Positions 47,459 through 59,308 of a stretch of DNA of 64,000 bases are shown here, one piece after another. The stretch comes from Elymus sibiricus. Lineage: Eukaryota; Streptophyta; Magnoliopsida; Poales; Poaceae. The position numbers were made by a program, and so were the translations under genes. The stretch spans positions 287,111,166 to 287,175,165 of the forward strand of contig CM077666.1 in the NCBI GenBank assembly GCA_039707655.1. The letters run 5' to 3'. Each line of letters begins with the position of its first letter. Position 1 is the first letter of the stretch. Under the pieces are notes generated by a model, which saw only the letters and a list, made by a program, of their open reading frames with translations, was not told the DNA's origin and ran no database searches.

Positions 47459-50400
47459 ATGAGTGATCGTGCGTGGATGTACACCGGCCACACTAGTCAG
47501 GAAGACATGACCACTGAATGGTTAACAAAAACCAAGGGGTTTGTGAAAGCCGCATTTGCAAATGGCCAGAGAAAAACCTGGTGCCCCTGTCTTAGGTAAA
47601 AAGAGGACAGAGGATGAAATGGTAAACACCTGCAGAAGTGGGGTTTTACGCCTGATTATACGGTGTGGACATTTCATGGTGAGTCTGCCCAACGTACCAG
47701 AGCTGAGGTGGTTCGTCGTCGCACCGACGAGCATGGTACCGGGATCGACGATATGGTGCAAGACTTTGATGATGCTCGGGATTCGGACAAGGAGATGGAG
47801 GAATCTGCAAAGGCCTTCAATGAAATGTTGGAGTCTTCAAAACGTCCTCTCCACGAGCACACTGAGCTTTGTCAGCTGGATGCCATCGCACAAGTAATGG
47901 CTCTGAAGGCTCAATTCAACTTGGGCAGAGAATGCTACGACGCGATGATGACACTATTTGGATGCTTTCTACCCAAAGGCCATGTAATGCCTGCAAACCT
48001 GTACCAGTCGGACAAAATCCTCCGTGCACTTAAGATGCCCTATGAGAAGATAGATGCCTGTGAGAACGGATGTGCCTTATTTAGGCTTGAGTATGCGGGC
48101 TTGAACTATTGTCCCATTTGCAAGTCTTCCAGGTATGTTGTGGTAGACAACGGTATGGGTGAGAAGAGGCAGACCAAAATCCCCGTTAATGTTCTTCGGT
48201 ATCTGCCAATCATACCAAGACTTCAACGTCTTTTCATGGTCGAAGGGACGGCCAGACAGATGACATGGCACAAATTGGGCAAAAGAACCGAACTAGATGC
48301 AGATGGGAATCAGATGATGGTACACACATCGGATGTTTTTGCGTGGAAGAAGTTCGATGAATTACATGGGGATAAAGCGGCAGATCCAAGGCATCCTCGA
48401 GTCTGCATCGGCACGGATGGGTTCAATCCGTTTGGTATGACGGCAACCCAATACAGTTGTTGGCCTGTATTTGTCATTCCACTCAATCTCCCCCCGGACA
48501 GATTATGCAAAGAAAGAACATTTTCCTAACGTTGATAATTCTAGGGCCCAACTATCCGGGAAAGAATATGAATATGTATATGCAACCGCTTAAGGATTAA
48601 TTGCAAGAAGCTTGGGATAATGGGTTCAAGACATACGACTCCGCTAGCAAACAAAACTTCATAATGCATGTCTGGTAGATGTACTCGATGCATGACTTGC
48701 CGGCGTATGCGCTATTCGTTGGCTGGTGTGTGCATGGAAGGTTCCCCTGCCCCACATGCAAGGCAGCTCTTCAGTTTCATTGGCTGGAGGCGGGTCGCAA
48801 GTATTCTTGCTTCGACTTGCATAGACCGTTCCTGGATCCTCGCCATAAGTTCAGAAAAGACAAGAAGAACTTCATCAAAGGTAGAGTTGTCAAAAACTCT
48901 GCACCACCTGCGTTGACAGGCCAACAGATCCTGGATCAGTTAAAAGCTCTCGAGCCTGATCCAGAGCGTCCAGGGTATTTCAAGGGGTATAATTCGGAAC
49001 ACGCCTGGACTCACAAGACATGCTTGTGGGATCTGCCTTAGTTCAAAGACCTCCTTCTTCCACACAACATCGACGTGATGCACACTGAAAAGAATATCGG
49101 TGAGGCCCTTTTTGGTACATTTGATTGGCATAGAGGGGAAGTCAAAGGATAATCCTAAGGCTAGAGTCGATCAGCAGATTCTATGTGATAGACCGTTACA
49201 GAACATGCGACAACCGAAAGGAAAGAAGAACTGGACGAAGCCAAAGGCCTGGATCAATCTTGGAAGGCCAGCTATGAGGGAAATTATCTTGTGGGTGAAA
49301 ATGCAGTTGATGTTCCCCGATGGGTATGCAGCGAATCTAAAGAGGGGAGCGAGTCTTGAAAAATTGAAAATATTTGGTCTCAAGAGTCATGATTGGCACA
49401 TATGGCTTGAGTGGGTAATGCCGGTGATGTTGCGTGGCTTTATCCCTGAGGATGAATGGCTAGTACTGGTAGAGCTGAGCTATTTCTTCCGTGTTCTTTG
49501 TGCGAAAGAACTATCGCCTGCGGTGATAGATGACATGGAAAAGTTGGCGCCGGAGTTGCTCTGCAAGTTAGAGAAGATCTTTCCACCGGGCTTCTTTAAT
49601 CCAATGCAGCATTTGATTTTACATCTCCCGACCGAGGCAAGATTGGGGGGCCCGTGCAAAATCGTTGGTGCTATGCAACTGAGAGGATGCAGAAGACGCT
49701 TCGAGCAAAATGTAAAAATAAACATAGAATTGAAGCATCGATGGCCGAGGCATTCATTACTGAGGAGGCGGCAAACTTCGTGACAGCACACTACGAAGCC
49801 AAAAATCGTCATTTGCATAATCCGAAGCCTCGGTACAATGCTGGCGACCCTAAAAAAGGTGGATCCAACCTTAGCCTATTCAAAGGGAAGCTCGCGCCAG
49901 CCGGTGCTTCGAAACCAATAGAGTTGGATGTCGAAGAATGGCGGACCATTTCGTTGTATATCTTCAACAACCTAACAGAAGTGCGGCCGTACATCGAGTA
50001 AGTTGTCGGTACATTGTTTCGCAACTTCTAATTATTCCTTTGAACTGCTCTTATTCCCGGATATTTGATACAGTCGATACGTCGCCAAATTCTCGGATGG
50101 AGCGGTGATCCAAAAGGATTCCGTCGAAGAGTATGAGCTTCTGGCAAAGCATGGAGGCGGCTATCCCGGTTTCATCTGTTGGTTCAAACAAACAGTAATT
50201 AGCATTAATAGACCATTTCATTTCTTGGTCTAATTTGCGGCTAATGCAACAATTCTTTCGTATTAAACTTGTAGGCTAATTCAGAGTCTATGGACGCCGA
50301 ATTGAGACAAGCCGCTAATGGCTTTGACTATAAGGTCCGTTCATTTGAGAAATACGGCATCAACGGGTATCGCTTTCGTACCTTTGGCAAAGAGCTATCT

Positions 50401-51108
50401 ATGGCCGACCGAAAATCTACAAATTGTGGTGTCTCTGCTATCGGCGAAGGAGGTACCGAGTATTATGGAAGAGTTGAAGCAATTTATGAACTTCTATTCT
50501 ATGGTGAAAACCCACCGAACGTCGTAGTCTTCAAATGTTATTGGTTCCAGCCGAAGGAGACTAGAAAGACTCATGAACATATAGGGCTAGTAGAAATCAA
50601 ACAAAGCACCCATTTAGATGTTCCCGATGTCTATATTACGGCTCAACAGGTGACCCAAGTTTTCTATCTACCGTGGGCATGCCAAACTAATGCAAATCTG
50701 AAGGGTTGGGATGTCGTTTATGAAGTGCCGCCAAGTGTTAGACCACCTCCCCCCAATGAAGAGGATTATGAACCTCACATTAACCCAGACAGATATGATG
50801 GAGAATTCTTCCAAGAAACACGTCTTTCCAAAAAACGTTTCAAGAACCGCTCTACTTCACCCCAGAACATGGAAGTAGACAGCGACAGTGAATCCGACAA
50901 CACCCCTGAGCCGGAACAAGAAGAGTTGGAACAAGAAGAGGTTACTGCTGCGGATGATCTGTCAATGCTTGACCGATTACAGAATGGCCTTCCACATGTT
51001 GATGCCGCCGAACCCGATGAGCACGTCATTCATGACGACATGCGTGATAGTGATGATGATGATGATGATGATTCCGGAGCATATATAGACGATCCAGACT
51101 ATTATTAG
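47459..51108 (+). pseudogene. TNP2-type CACTA transposase, broken
   Basis: ATG 47459 begins MSDRAWMYTGHTSQEDM (transposase-associated domain), with indels near 47597 and 47625. The catalytic core runs 47870-49260: LGRECYDAMMTLFGCFLP, then IGTDGFNPFGMT, which carries a putative catalytic Asp, then HNIDVMHTEKNIGEALFGTF. Lesions lie near 48527, 48598 (TAA), 48676 (TAG), 49039 (TAG), 49130 and 49660. A DUF4218-like part (49560-49997) is followed by introns 49998-50073 and 50195-50274 with good splice sites. The last exon holds a DUF4216-like part and an Asp-rich tail to TAG 51106. TNP2 cuts and joins the element ends. The core is dead but the 3' part is intact. Confidence 0.9.
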
Positions 51109-51219
51109 TTTGTATGCATCCCAACTTAAATTATATACATATTATTATTCATGTCAGTTCTTCAATTTTTTTATGTTGTACTAATTTCGTTTACTCTTTG
51201 TCATGGCAGGTGTTGAAAG

Positions 51220-53699
51220 ATGGTGGGCGCGGGTCCAGAGCACGCCGCGGGTACTTCTTCGGCGGCGGCCCGCGGGAGGGGTACTTCCATTCCACCCGTA
51301 CCTCTCCGGAGAGCGTTGTTAGACAGTATGGGGACACCGTCGGGCGCTTCTTCATCGGCGTCGTTGCCCACCGGGAGAGGAGGTTGGGGAGGGAAGAAGA
51401 GAGGAGGTAGATCAGGACGCAGGGGCGGGAGAGGTAGGCAAGCTGCTATGCCTTCCTCGCCGCCACCCCTAGCTGATTCACCCAAGCACAGGACTGCTAG
51501 GGTGGACCCGTTTGAGGTGGAGGCTACGGGGACTCCGCACCACGAGCCTCGGGTCGACGGGCCTTCTGCCCACGAGACTCCGGACCCAGAGGCTTCGGCC
51601 CACGACACTTCGGACCAGGCTACGTCCCAGGAGACGTCCGGATGGGGTACCTGGCCAGATCTGCGTGAGGGGCCGAGTGGCCATGCTGATGGTGGCGGGG
51701 ATGATCCGTTTACTGATAGTGAGGGCGAGGTGGTTGAGGGGGCCACCGTGTACCAGCGTGGTGGTACACGGCTCCCGCCCGTGCCGGCGACCCGCGAGCT
51801 GCGGCCGGTGATTAGGCCTGATGGGGAGAAGTAAGTGCATTTACTCTTTTTGTACCTTTTGCCTTCAGGTTTCTTCAAATATCTAATGCGTTGGCCTTGT
51901 CATACTGCAGGGGTTGGGTACACGCTAGTGGAGTCCACAGGCCCATCACCGTCCTTGGTGTGCTTTGCCAGCAAAACTTCCCAGGGTTTGTCACATTGCC
52001 CGGTGAGGGTCAGCTTCCACAGCTAGGATTGAGCTGGGAGCACTACTTGGCTGCCCAGGCCCCGCCCGACCACATGATCGACGGTGTCTTGTGCCACACG
52101 ATTGCCGAGATGGTGATCAGAAGCTTTTGGGTAATTTCTCCTTTGCACAATTAAAAATTAACAATAGCTAGTTATTTTACTAATCAGTGTTGTCTCGTTT
52201 GATTGCAGACCTTCTACAGGTGTGAGGAGGGATACGAGGAGGAGGCGGCACAGGTTATCAATAGCGAGTGCAGGCGCCTACTACAAAACTTATGGCACGA
52301 GGCTCGACCACAGGCTGTTCGAGACTACTACGCCACGCGTGGTATTAAGAAGGACAAGGCGTCGTGCCGGTCTAAATTTCTGAAGAAGGATCAGTACATG
52401 AAGGTAATTAACTATTCTTAAGGCATTGTACTTAGTTTCCTTGATTTGATTCGTAGGCGTAGCGCTCAAATTTCTCTTTACTAACTTAGGTGCCCCCGAG
52501 ATGGTGTGCGGATAAGATGGATTGTTGGGAGGCGTTGGTGGATGAGTGGTGCACAGGCCGCTGGCGAGCCGTCCACGACAATGCCAAGGACCGGCGTGCC
52601 CAAATGGTTGGTGTGCCACACCATCAAGGCAGCGCCAACTTATTTCAGTTCGGGCGGAACTGGGTATGTGGCTTGCTTCATGATTCATGCAATTCATTCT
52701 TCATGCTAGCTTGAGCCCTTCACTAATACTTTGTTCCTCTCTTTTAGGCGGGACACAATAACACGGAGGTGCTAGAGGTTTACGACCTTTATGCCATGGC
52801 CCATACTGCCTCGTACAAGAAGGTCAAGGCATTCTCTGAGGCTGACCTCGATAATCCAGAGAACTTCACCAACATCTCCTCCCACCACAAGCTCGTGAGG
52901 TACAGAGATGAGGGGAAGGCGAGGAAAGGGGAGGACTTTAACCCGAGCCAGCATCCCTTTGATCCAGAGCTGGTGATGATATCTGGTGGCGGGAGGCCCC
53001 ATGGCTCGATAGCCATTGGAGATGGACTTATACGTTGTCCTCGCACTCTCCCGGAGATCAAGGCGTGCCAAACGAGCTCCTGTCCTGAGATAAGGCCTCG
53101 TCCACGGCTAGTCGATCTCGCCATCGAGGTAAGTTATACGGACTCAGATATCTTTCCTCCATTACATTGTGTGTGTGCCCATCCATGATTAAAATGCTAA
53201 CGAGGAGTGGTGTTGCAGGCTGCTCTTCATAAAGAGAGAGAGACAACCCAGGCGCTTCTGGAGGAGAGGGACCGGCTGGCGACGGAGAGGGAACGGCTGG
53301 CGGAGGAGAAGACGGCTAGGTTGTTGGAGGAGGAGACGGCATGGAATGATGCATCTCACCGGGCCATGTACGAGCTCCTCGTGGTAAGTTTCTTATGCAT
53401 ATTAGCCAAATCATGCACGTAATATGTTCGTTTCATTACAAACCTATATGACTGACTCGTCAAAACCAAATGTGCAGTCTATGTGCGAGAAGACCGGTCA
53501 AACCCCTCCGTCGATGCCGGTCATTACTAGAGCGGGAACGGTGAGTTTCATTTGAATGGTCATTAGTTACAAGTCTTAACATTTGAGTGTCATCATGCTA
53601 ACGAGACTTTGCAAATGATCTTTGGTGCAGCATAACTCCGAAGCCGCATCGCACAACCCTTCTCCAGGTGAAACCGGCCCGACGAACCCCGATGCTTGA
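51220..53699 (+). CDS. Ptta/En/Spm-type (TnpA-like) protein of CACTA2, 8 exons, intact
   Basis: Exons 51220-51830, 51911-52130, 52209-52403, 52490-52663, 52748-53128, 53219-53383, 53478-53540 and 53631-53699 each have GT donors and AG acceptors. Lengths sum to 1878 bases, one open frame of 625 residues from ATG 51220 to TGA 53697. Exon 1 is Gly/Arg/Ser/Pro-rich (GRGGWGGKKRGGRSGRRGGR) and likely disordered. Exons 3-5 resemble the plant transposase Ptta/En/Spm family (PF03004), with CRSKFLKKDQYMK, WEALVDEWCTGRW and VYDLYAMAHTASYKK. Exon 6 is a coiled coil (LLEERDRLATERERLAEEK). In En/Spm the TnpA-type partner binds subterminal repeats; that role here is inferred. It starts 112 bases after TNP2. 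I saw no stop or shift. Confidence 0.85.
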
Positions 53700-53719
53700 C
53701 CTCCGGTAAGTTTTCTCTA

Positions 53720-54540
53720 TTATGCCACATACTTAGCTTATTTTCCCCAAAAAAGACATACTTATATAGCTAATTATCCTCCAAAATGACATAATTAGCT
53801 TATTTAGTCCATTTATGACATAATTAGCTTATTCGTTGCAAAAATGGCATAATAACCTTGGTTACCTCATAAATGTCATATACTTAGCTTATTATCCTCC
53901 AAAATGACATAATTACCTAAGTTAGCTCTAAAATGACCTATACTTACCTAATTTAGCTCAAAAATGGCATAATTACCTAGGTTAGCACAAAAATGACCTA
54001 TACTTACCTTATTTTCCTAGGTTAGCACAAAAATGGCATACTTACCTAGGTTAGCTCTAAAATGACACAAAAAAGACATACTTACCTAATTTATTCTTCT
54101 TCTTCTTCTTCTTCTTCTTAGCTTATTTTCCCCAAAAAAGACATACTTAGCTAATTATCCTCCAAAATGACATAATTAGCTTATTTAGTCCATTTATGAC
54201 ATAATTAGCTTATTTGTTTCAAAAATGGCATAATAACCTTGGTAACCTCATAAATGTCATATACTTAGCTTATTTTCCTCCAAAATGACACAATAAGCTT
54301 AGTTAGGTCAAAAATAGCATAATTACCTAGGTTAGCTCTAAAATGACACAAACAAGCAATAAGAAGAAGAAAAACAAGAGGAGAAAAAGAAAGAGAAGAA
54401 AAACTCTTCTTCTTCTTCTTCTTCTTATTCTTATTCTTCTTGTTCTTCTTCTTCTAGTCTTCTTCTTTTTCTTTTTCTTCTTCTTCTTCTTCTTCTTCTT
54501 CTTCTTCTTCTAGTCTTCTTCTTCTAACTTTCTTATTTCC
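53720..54540. repeat. AT-rich degenerate repeat with internal duplication
   Basis: Built from variants of 'AAAATGACATAATTAGCTTATTT'-type phrases (quoted form abridged here to AAAATGACATAATTAGC). The block 53732-53925 is repeated at 54117-54310 (offset 385). CTT microsatellites follow at 54090-54120 and 54400-54530. No gene. Confidence 0.85.
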
Positions 54541-54796
54541 CATTTTGCAGATTTGATTCAGTTCACGGAAGCTTGCATTGATGGAGTGCTTGTGTTTACT
54601 TTTTGTTTTGATTTTGTATCCATGAACAATGTGAAACTTGCTACCTATGGATGAAACTATTGTAATATGGTGAAACTTGCACATTTTGTTTTGGTATACC
54701 TGTTGGATGATAATATCCATATGGCAGGGATATAGTTTCTTATGTGTTGGATATCATATACTTGCTGTGAAACTTGCACATACTGTTTGCCCTGTG

Positions 54797-54800
<4 letters not shown>

Positions 54801-54838
<38 letters not shown>
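54801..54838. repeat. (TA)n microsatellite
   Basis: About 19 TA units, flanked by two related copies of TATACTTGCTGTGAAA/TATATTTGCTGTGAAA. Confidence 0.95.
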
Positions 54839-54840
<2 letters not shown>

Positions 54841-54902
54841 TATATTTGCTGTGAAAATGCTTGGATATAACAAAAAACAGAATAAAAAGGGGCAATACAG
54901 GC

Positions 54903-55445
54903 ACTTTGCCGTCTGCCAGCAGACGGCAAAGGTCTTTGCCGTCAGCCAGCGGACGGCAAAGGTGCCACGTGGCAGAAACCTGTGCAACCTGGGAGTACTG
55001 GGTCTGACCCATTTGGTCATTATGCCGTCCGCTGGCAGACGGCAAAGGCGAGTGGTTCTTTGTCGTCCGCAAGCAGACGGCAAAGAAAAAGAGCGGCAAA
55101 CGACAAAGAGCGTGGAGGAGTGACGTTATGCCACGGGTCTGCTGACGTCAGGAAGCAGACGGCAAAGGGGAGAGCACGTTTGCCGTCCGACGACAGACGG
55201 CAAAGTCTCCCGTTAGCCACCTAACGTGGCTAACGTCTATTATTTGCCGTCCACTTTCTTTGCCGTCTGCTTGGCCAGGAAAGCTGATGGCAAAGGTCTT
55301 TGTCGTCCGCTGTACGAATGCAGACGGTAAAGAAACTCATTACCGTAGCTTCAAGTGCCAGAAGCTTTTGCCGTCTGCGGCAGACGGCAAAGACCTTTGT
55401 CGTCCGCTTTCTGGTCCTTTGCCGTCTGCCAAGGCAGACGACAAA
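54903..55445. repeat. Right subterminal repeats of CACTA2
   Basis: More than 15 TTTGCCGTCTGC or GCAGACGGCAAA words in both orientations, mirroring the left end. Confidence 0.87.
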
Positions 55446-55464
55446 TCAGCTGATTCCTGTAGTG

Positions 55465-55523
55465 ACGCTTCTATTGCTCACCCGAGAAGCAATGGACAGG
55501 CGGAGAGGGCAAATGCAAAAGTG
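55465..55523 (+). pseudogene. pol: Element O integrase core, 59-base middle piece
   Basis: Reads ASIAHPRSNGQAERANAK in frame with 45039, where the E of QAERAN is the third catalytic residue of the D-D-E triad. It ends in AAGTG, the duplication of the reverse solo LTR. Confidence 0.88.
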
Positions 55524-57008
55524 TGATGGCCCACAAGTATAGGGGATCAATCGTAGTCCTTTCGATAAGTAAGAGTGTCGAACCCAATGAGGACCAGAAG
55601 GAAATGACAAGCGGTTTTCAGCAAGGTATTCTCTGCAAGTACTGAAAGTAGCGGTAACAGATAGTTTTGATAGCAAGATAATTCGTAACAAGTAACAAGT
55701 AACAAATATAATAAGTGCAGCAAGGTGGCCCAATCCTTTTTGTAGCAAAGGACAAGCCGGAACGAACTCGTATAATAAGCAAAGCGTTCTCGAGGACACA
55801 TGTGAATTTCATCTAGTCACTTTCATCATGTTTGTTTGATTCGCGTTCGCTACTTTGATAATTTGATATGTGGGTGGACCGGTGCTTGGGTGCTTTTCTT
55901 ACTTGAACAAGCCTCCCACTTATGATTAACCCCTCTCGCAAGCATCCACAACTACGAAAGAAGAATTAAGATAACTCTAACCATAGCATGAAACATATGG
56001 ATCCAAATCAGCCCCTTATGGAATAGCGCATAAACTAGGGTTTAAGCTTCTGTCACTCTAGCAACCCATCATCTAATTACTAATCCACAATGCCTTCCCT
56101 TAGGCCCAAAGATGGTGAAGTGTCATGTAGTCGAAGTTCACACGACACCACTAAAGGAAGCACAACATACATAGCATCAAAATATCGAACGAATACCAAA
56201 TTCACATGATTACTTATGACAAGACTTCTCCCATGTCCTCAAGAACAAAAGTAACTACTCACAAATCATATTCATGTTCAAGATCAGAGGGGTATTGAAT
56301 AGCATTAAGGATCTGAACATATAATATTCCACCAAATAAACCAACTAGCATCAACTACAAGATGTAATCAACACTACTAGCAACCCATAGGTACCAATCT
56401 GAGGTTTTGAGACAAAGATTGAATACAAGAGATGAACTAGGGTTTGAGATGAGATGGTGCTGGTGAAGATGTTGATGAAGATTGGTCCTCCCATGATGAG
56501 AGGATTGTTGGTGATGTTGATGGCTTCGATTTCCCTCTCCCGGAGGGAAGTATCCCCGGCGGAATTGCTCCGCTGGAGAGCAAAATAGCTCCTGCCCAGG
56601 TTCCACCTCGAGACGGCGGCGCTTCATCCCGAAAGTCTTCTTCTATTTTTTTCTAGGGCAAATGGCTTCATTTAGTAGAAGGAGGGGGCCAGGGGCCCCA
56701 CAAGCCAGGGGCGCGCCCCCAGGCTTGTGGCTTCCTGGTGGGCCCCTTCTGTTGATTATTTCGCCAGTATTTTTTATATATTCCAAAATAATTCTCCGTA
56801 AATTTTTAGGTCATTTGGAGTTGTGCAGAATAGCTATCTCTATTTCACCCCTTTCAGGTCCAGAATTCCAGCTGCCGGCATTCTCCCTCTTCATGTGAAT
56901 CTTGCAAAATAAGAGAGAAAAGGCATAAGAATTGTACCATAAAGTGAAATAATGATCAAAAACATAATAATTATTAGTAGGAAATCATGATGCAAATTGG
57001 ATGTATCA
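55524..57008 (-). mobile_element. Solo LTR, minus orientation
   Basis: 1485 bp flanked by perfect AAGTG duplications (55519-55523, 57009-57013). On the reverse strand it runs from TGATACATCCAATTTGCATC to TTGTGGGCCATCA. It contains a GGGGGCGCGCCCC word near 56710 as other Athila-type LTRs here do. No interior. Frames inside it are not coding. Confidence 0.9.
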
Positions 57009-57549
57009 AAGTGATGCGTGGTCTCAAGACCAGAACTTTCGACAAGCTGCACAAGCGTGGAAGACGCTGGGTGGAAGAGTTGCCGGCGGTTCTTTGGTCA
57101 CTCAGAACGACACCAAATCGAGCCACCGGCCAGACGCCCTTCTCCCTTGTCTATGGTGTAGAAGCAGTGCTCCCCACTGAACTCAGATACGGGTCACCTC
57201 GAGTCTTGTCCTTTGACGAAGAGGATCAAGCAGAGCTGCGGCAAGATGATGCCACGCTCCTCGAGGAAGATCGTTACTGGGCTGATGTCCATGCTGCACG
57301 GTACCAGCAAGCTTTGCGCCGCTACCATAGCCGCAAAGTTCATGCCAGGAACCTTGAGGAAGGCGACCTTGTTCTTCATCGGATCCAGTCCGCAAAGGGG
57401 AAAAACAAATTGACACCGAAGTGGGAAGGTCCTTATCGGGTACGTAGTACGGATCACTAGGCCTGGCGTAGTCCGCCTGGAGATCAAAGATGGCATTCCG
57501 GTGCTAAACTCATAGAACATTGAGCATCTTTGGAAGTTCTACCCATAAG
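57009..57549 (+). pseudogene. pol: Element O integrase C-terminal part
   Basis: Continues in frame from 55523: RRWVEELPAVLWSLRTTPNR, then TPFSLVYGVEAVLPTEL, then a basic tail GDLVLHRIQSAKGKNKLTPK and WEGPYRV. A shift near 57445 and a TAG at 57508 (TGG expected) break the last 35 codons, which end at TAA 57547. This is the DNA-binding end of integrase. Confidence 0.88.
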
Positions 57550-57646
57550 GCACGATTGCCGGGCTGCCCGACAAACTATTTTGTACAAGTAGGCCAGCAA
57601 GGCATGTAAACCTTTGTACAAAGCTGGGCGCAGACCCCGTGCATAG
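57550..57646 (+). other. Element O spacer after pol
   Basis: Non-coding; contains GCCGGGCTGCCCG. It is cut by the copia LTR at 57647, so the PPT and 3' LTR of O are not in the window. Confidence 0.6.
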
Positions 57647-57984
57647 TGAAAGCACATTTGCTCCCTTGGTGGTTTTGGTAATTTGTAACAACATATATCA
57701 CATTGAACTAATGTCCATTCAAGATAAAGATTTCAGGATGTTCAATGATTGGCATGGCAAGGACTAGAGATGTGGACCCCTCAAAATGCTAAGGACAGGG
57801 ATTGGCAAAAGCTCAAGACTCTACATTTTTTGTTAAGTGATCCAAGATCACATTGAGTCCATAGGAAAGCCAATACTATTAAAAGGGGATGAGGTGTTGC
57901 TTAATGGTCTTTTTGCTCAAGTGCTTAGTGACAGTGCTCCAAAACCCTCAACCACTCTCTTCATCCAAATATGTCCAAAACCTA

Positions 57985-58382
57985 CATTCCAACTCGGCCC
58001 CACCGAAAATTCCTATCCGGGGCCACCGAGTTCATCTGGACTCAGCCACTGCCAAAACCCTAACAAATCAGATCCCCCGATATGGATCTCGGTCCCACCG
58101 AGATGGCCTTGCCAACTCTCCGTAATCGTTTGCAATTACTTCCGTCCCACCGAGATTTGCAAATCGGTCTCACCGAGATGGCTTGCCTACTCTCTGTTGC
58201 CTTATTGCTTCACTTCGGTCCCACCGAGTTGATGAAATCGGTGCCACCGAGACGAGGTTTGCCCTAACCATTGCACATCGGTCCATCCGAGTTGTTCCAA
58301 TCGGTCCCACCGAGATTCCTAACGTTCATATCTTTTACACAGATCGGTCCCACCGAGATTTCTGATCGGTGCCACCAAGTTG
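57985..58382. promoter_or_regulatory. Cluster of CGGTCCCACCGAG imperfect palindromes
   Basis: About eleven copies of TCGGTSCCACCGAG-like words in 400 bases just upstream of the TATA box. Palindrome clusters are known in Sirevirus LTRs of maize with a different core. A role in binding regulators is inference. Confidence 0.7.
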
Positions 58383-58420
58383 GGTCAAAAGTGTGTAACG
58401 GTTGGATCTTGTGTGGAGGC

Positions 58421-58430
58421 TATATATACC
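58421..58430 (+). promoter_or_regulatory. TATA box of the copia LTR
   Basis: TATATATACC, 40 bases downstream of the palindrome cluster. Confidence 0.65.
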
Positions 58431-59226
58431 CCTCCACCCCTTCTTACTCAGTAAGGAGAGCCATCAGAACGTGCCTACACTTCCACCATACATTTTCTAA
58501 GAGACAACCACCTACTCATGTGTTGAGATCAAGACATTCCAATCCAACCATTTGAACCTTGATTTCTAGCCTTTCCCAAGTTGCTTTCCACTCAAATCCT
58601 TCTTCCACTATAGCCAAATCTATGAGGATTTGTTTGAGTGTTGGGGAGACTATCATTTGAAGAACAAGAGCAAGGAGTTCATCAACAATACATCGTCTAT
58701 TACCTTTTGGAGAGTGGTGTCTCCTAGATTGGTTAGGTGTCACTTGGGAGCCTCTGACATGATGTGGAGTTGAACCAAGGAGTTTGTAAGGGCAAGGAGA
58801 TCGCCTACTTCATGAAGATCTACCCCGAGTGAGGCTAGTCCTTCGTGGACATAAGCCATGGTGGAATAGGCAAGGTTGCTTCTTCGTGGACCCTTTATGG
58901 GTGGAGCCCTCCATGGACTCGCGCAGCCGTTACCCTCTGTGGGTTGAAGCCTCCATCAACGTGGACGTACGATAGCACCACCTATCGGAACTACGCCAAA
59001 AATCACCGTGTCTTCATTGCGTTTGAAATCTCCAATCCCCTCCTTTACTTACATGTGCAATTGTTTACTTTCCGCTGCCACACTCTTAGAATTGCATGTG
59101 TAGGGTGATGCTTGAATTGTCATACTTGCTAAAATCTGCCCACAACTAAAATTGGGAAAAGGATAGATTTTTATTTGGTCAAGTAGTCTAATCACCCCCC
59201 TCTAGACATACTTTCGATCCTACAAG

Positions 59227-59240
59227 TGGCATCAGAGCTT
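59227..59240 (+). other. Primer binding site of the copia element
   Basis: TGGCATCAGAGCTT, one change from the usual iMet word TGGTATCAGAGC. Confidence 0.85.
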
Positions 59241-59308
59241 TGGTCTCCGTAAGCCTTGATTTCCATTGCTTTGGTGATCATAGCCTTGGTTTCACAACCT
59301 AGGAGAGT

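Larger units (their letters stand above)
45040..55464 (+). mobile_element. CACTA2: CACTA element with TNP2 and Ptta-type genes
   Basis: Starts CACTACTGGAATCAG and ends (reverse complement) CACTACAGGAATCAG, with 3-bp duplications ACG at 45037-45039 and 55465-55467. Both ends carry many TTTGCCGTCTGC words. It encodes a TNP2-type transposase pseudogene and an apparently intact Ptta/En/Spm-type gene, both plus strand. Removing it with one ACG restores O integrase. Length 10,425 bp. Confidence 0.93.
19915..57646 (+). mobile_element. Tat-lineage Ty3/gypsy element O, multiply nested
   Basis: LTR (19915-20722), PBS, gag, protease, RT, two RNase H domains and integrase occur in the Tat order, separated by five insertions. 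Own sequence is 19915-23802, 32695-32835, 33755-36115, 44734-45039, 55465-55523 and 57009-57646. Two RNase H domains (the normal one plus an archaeal-type one) and PBS TGGCGCGCCAGG support Tat. The 3' LTR is not seen: a copia element starts at 57647, so the end of O should lie right of the window. Stops and shifts in every gene show O is inactive. Confidence 0.88.
57647..59224 (+). repeat. 5' LTR of the copia element
   Basis: 1578 bp from TGAAAGCACATTTGCTCC to TTCGATCCTACA, the end placed by the following PBS. No second copy is in the window, so the boundary rests on TG...CA and the PBS. Confidence 0.78.

Noticed and set aside
48668..49041. Separate 120-codon gene
   Set aside because: It is a frame-shifted part of the TNP2 core, between the TAG at 48676 and that at 49039.
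51201..51878. 225-codon minus-strand ORF
   Set aside because: It lies opposite exon 1 of the intact TnpA-like gene, which has clean splice sites. The reverse frame is a GC-rich shadow.
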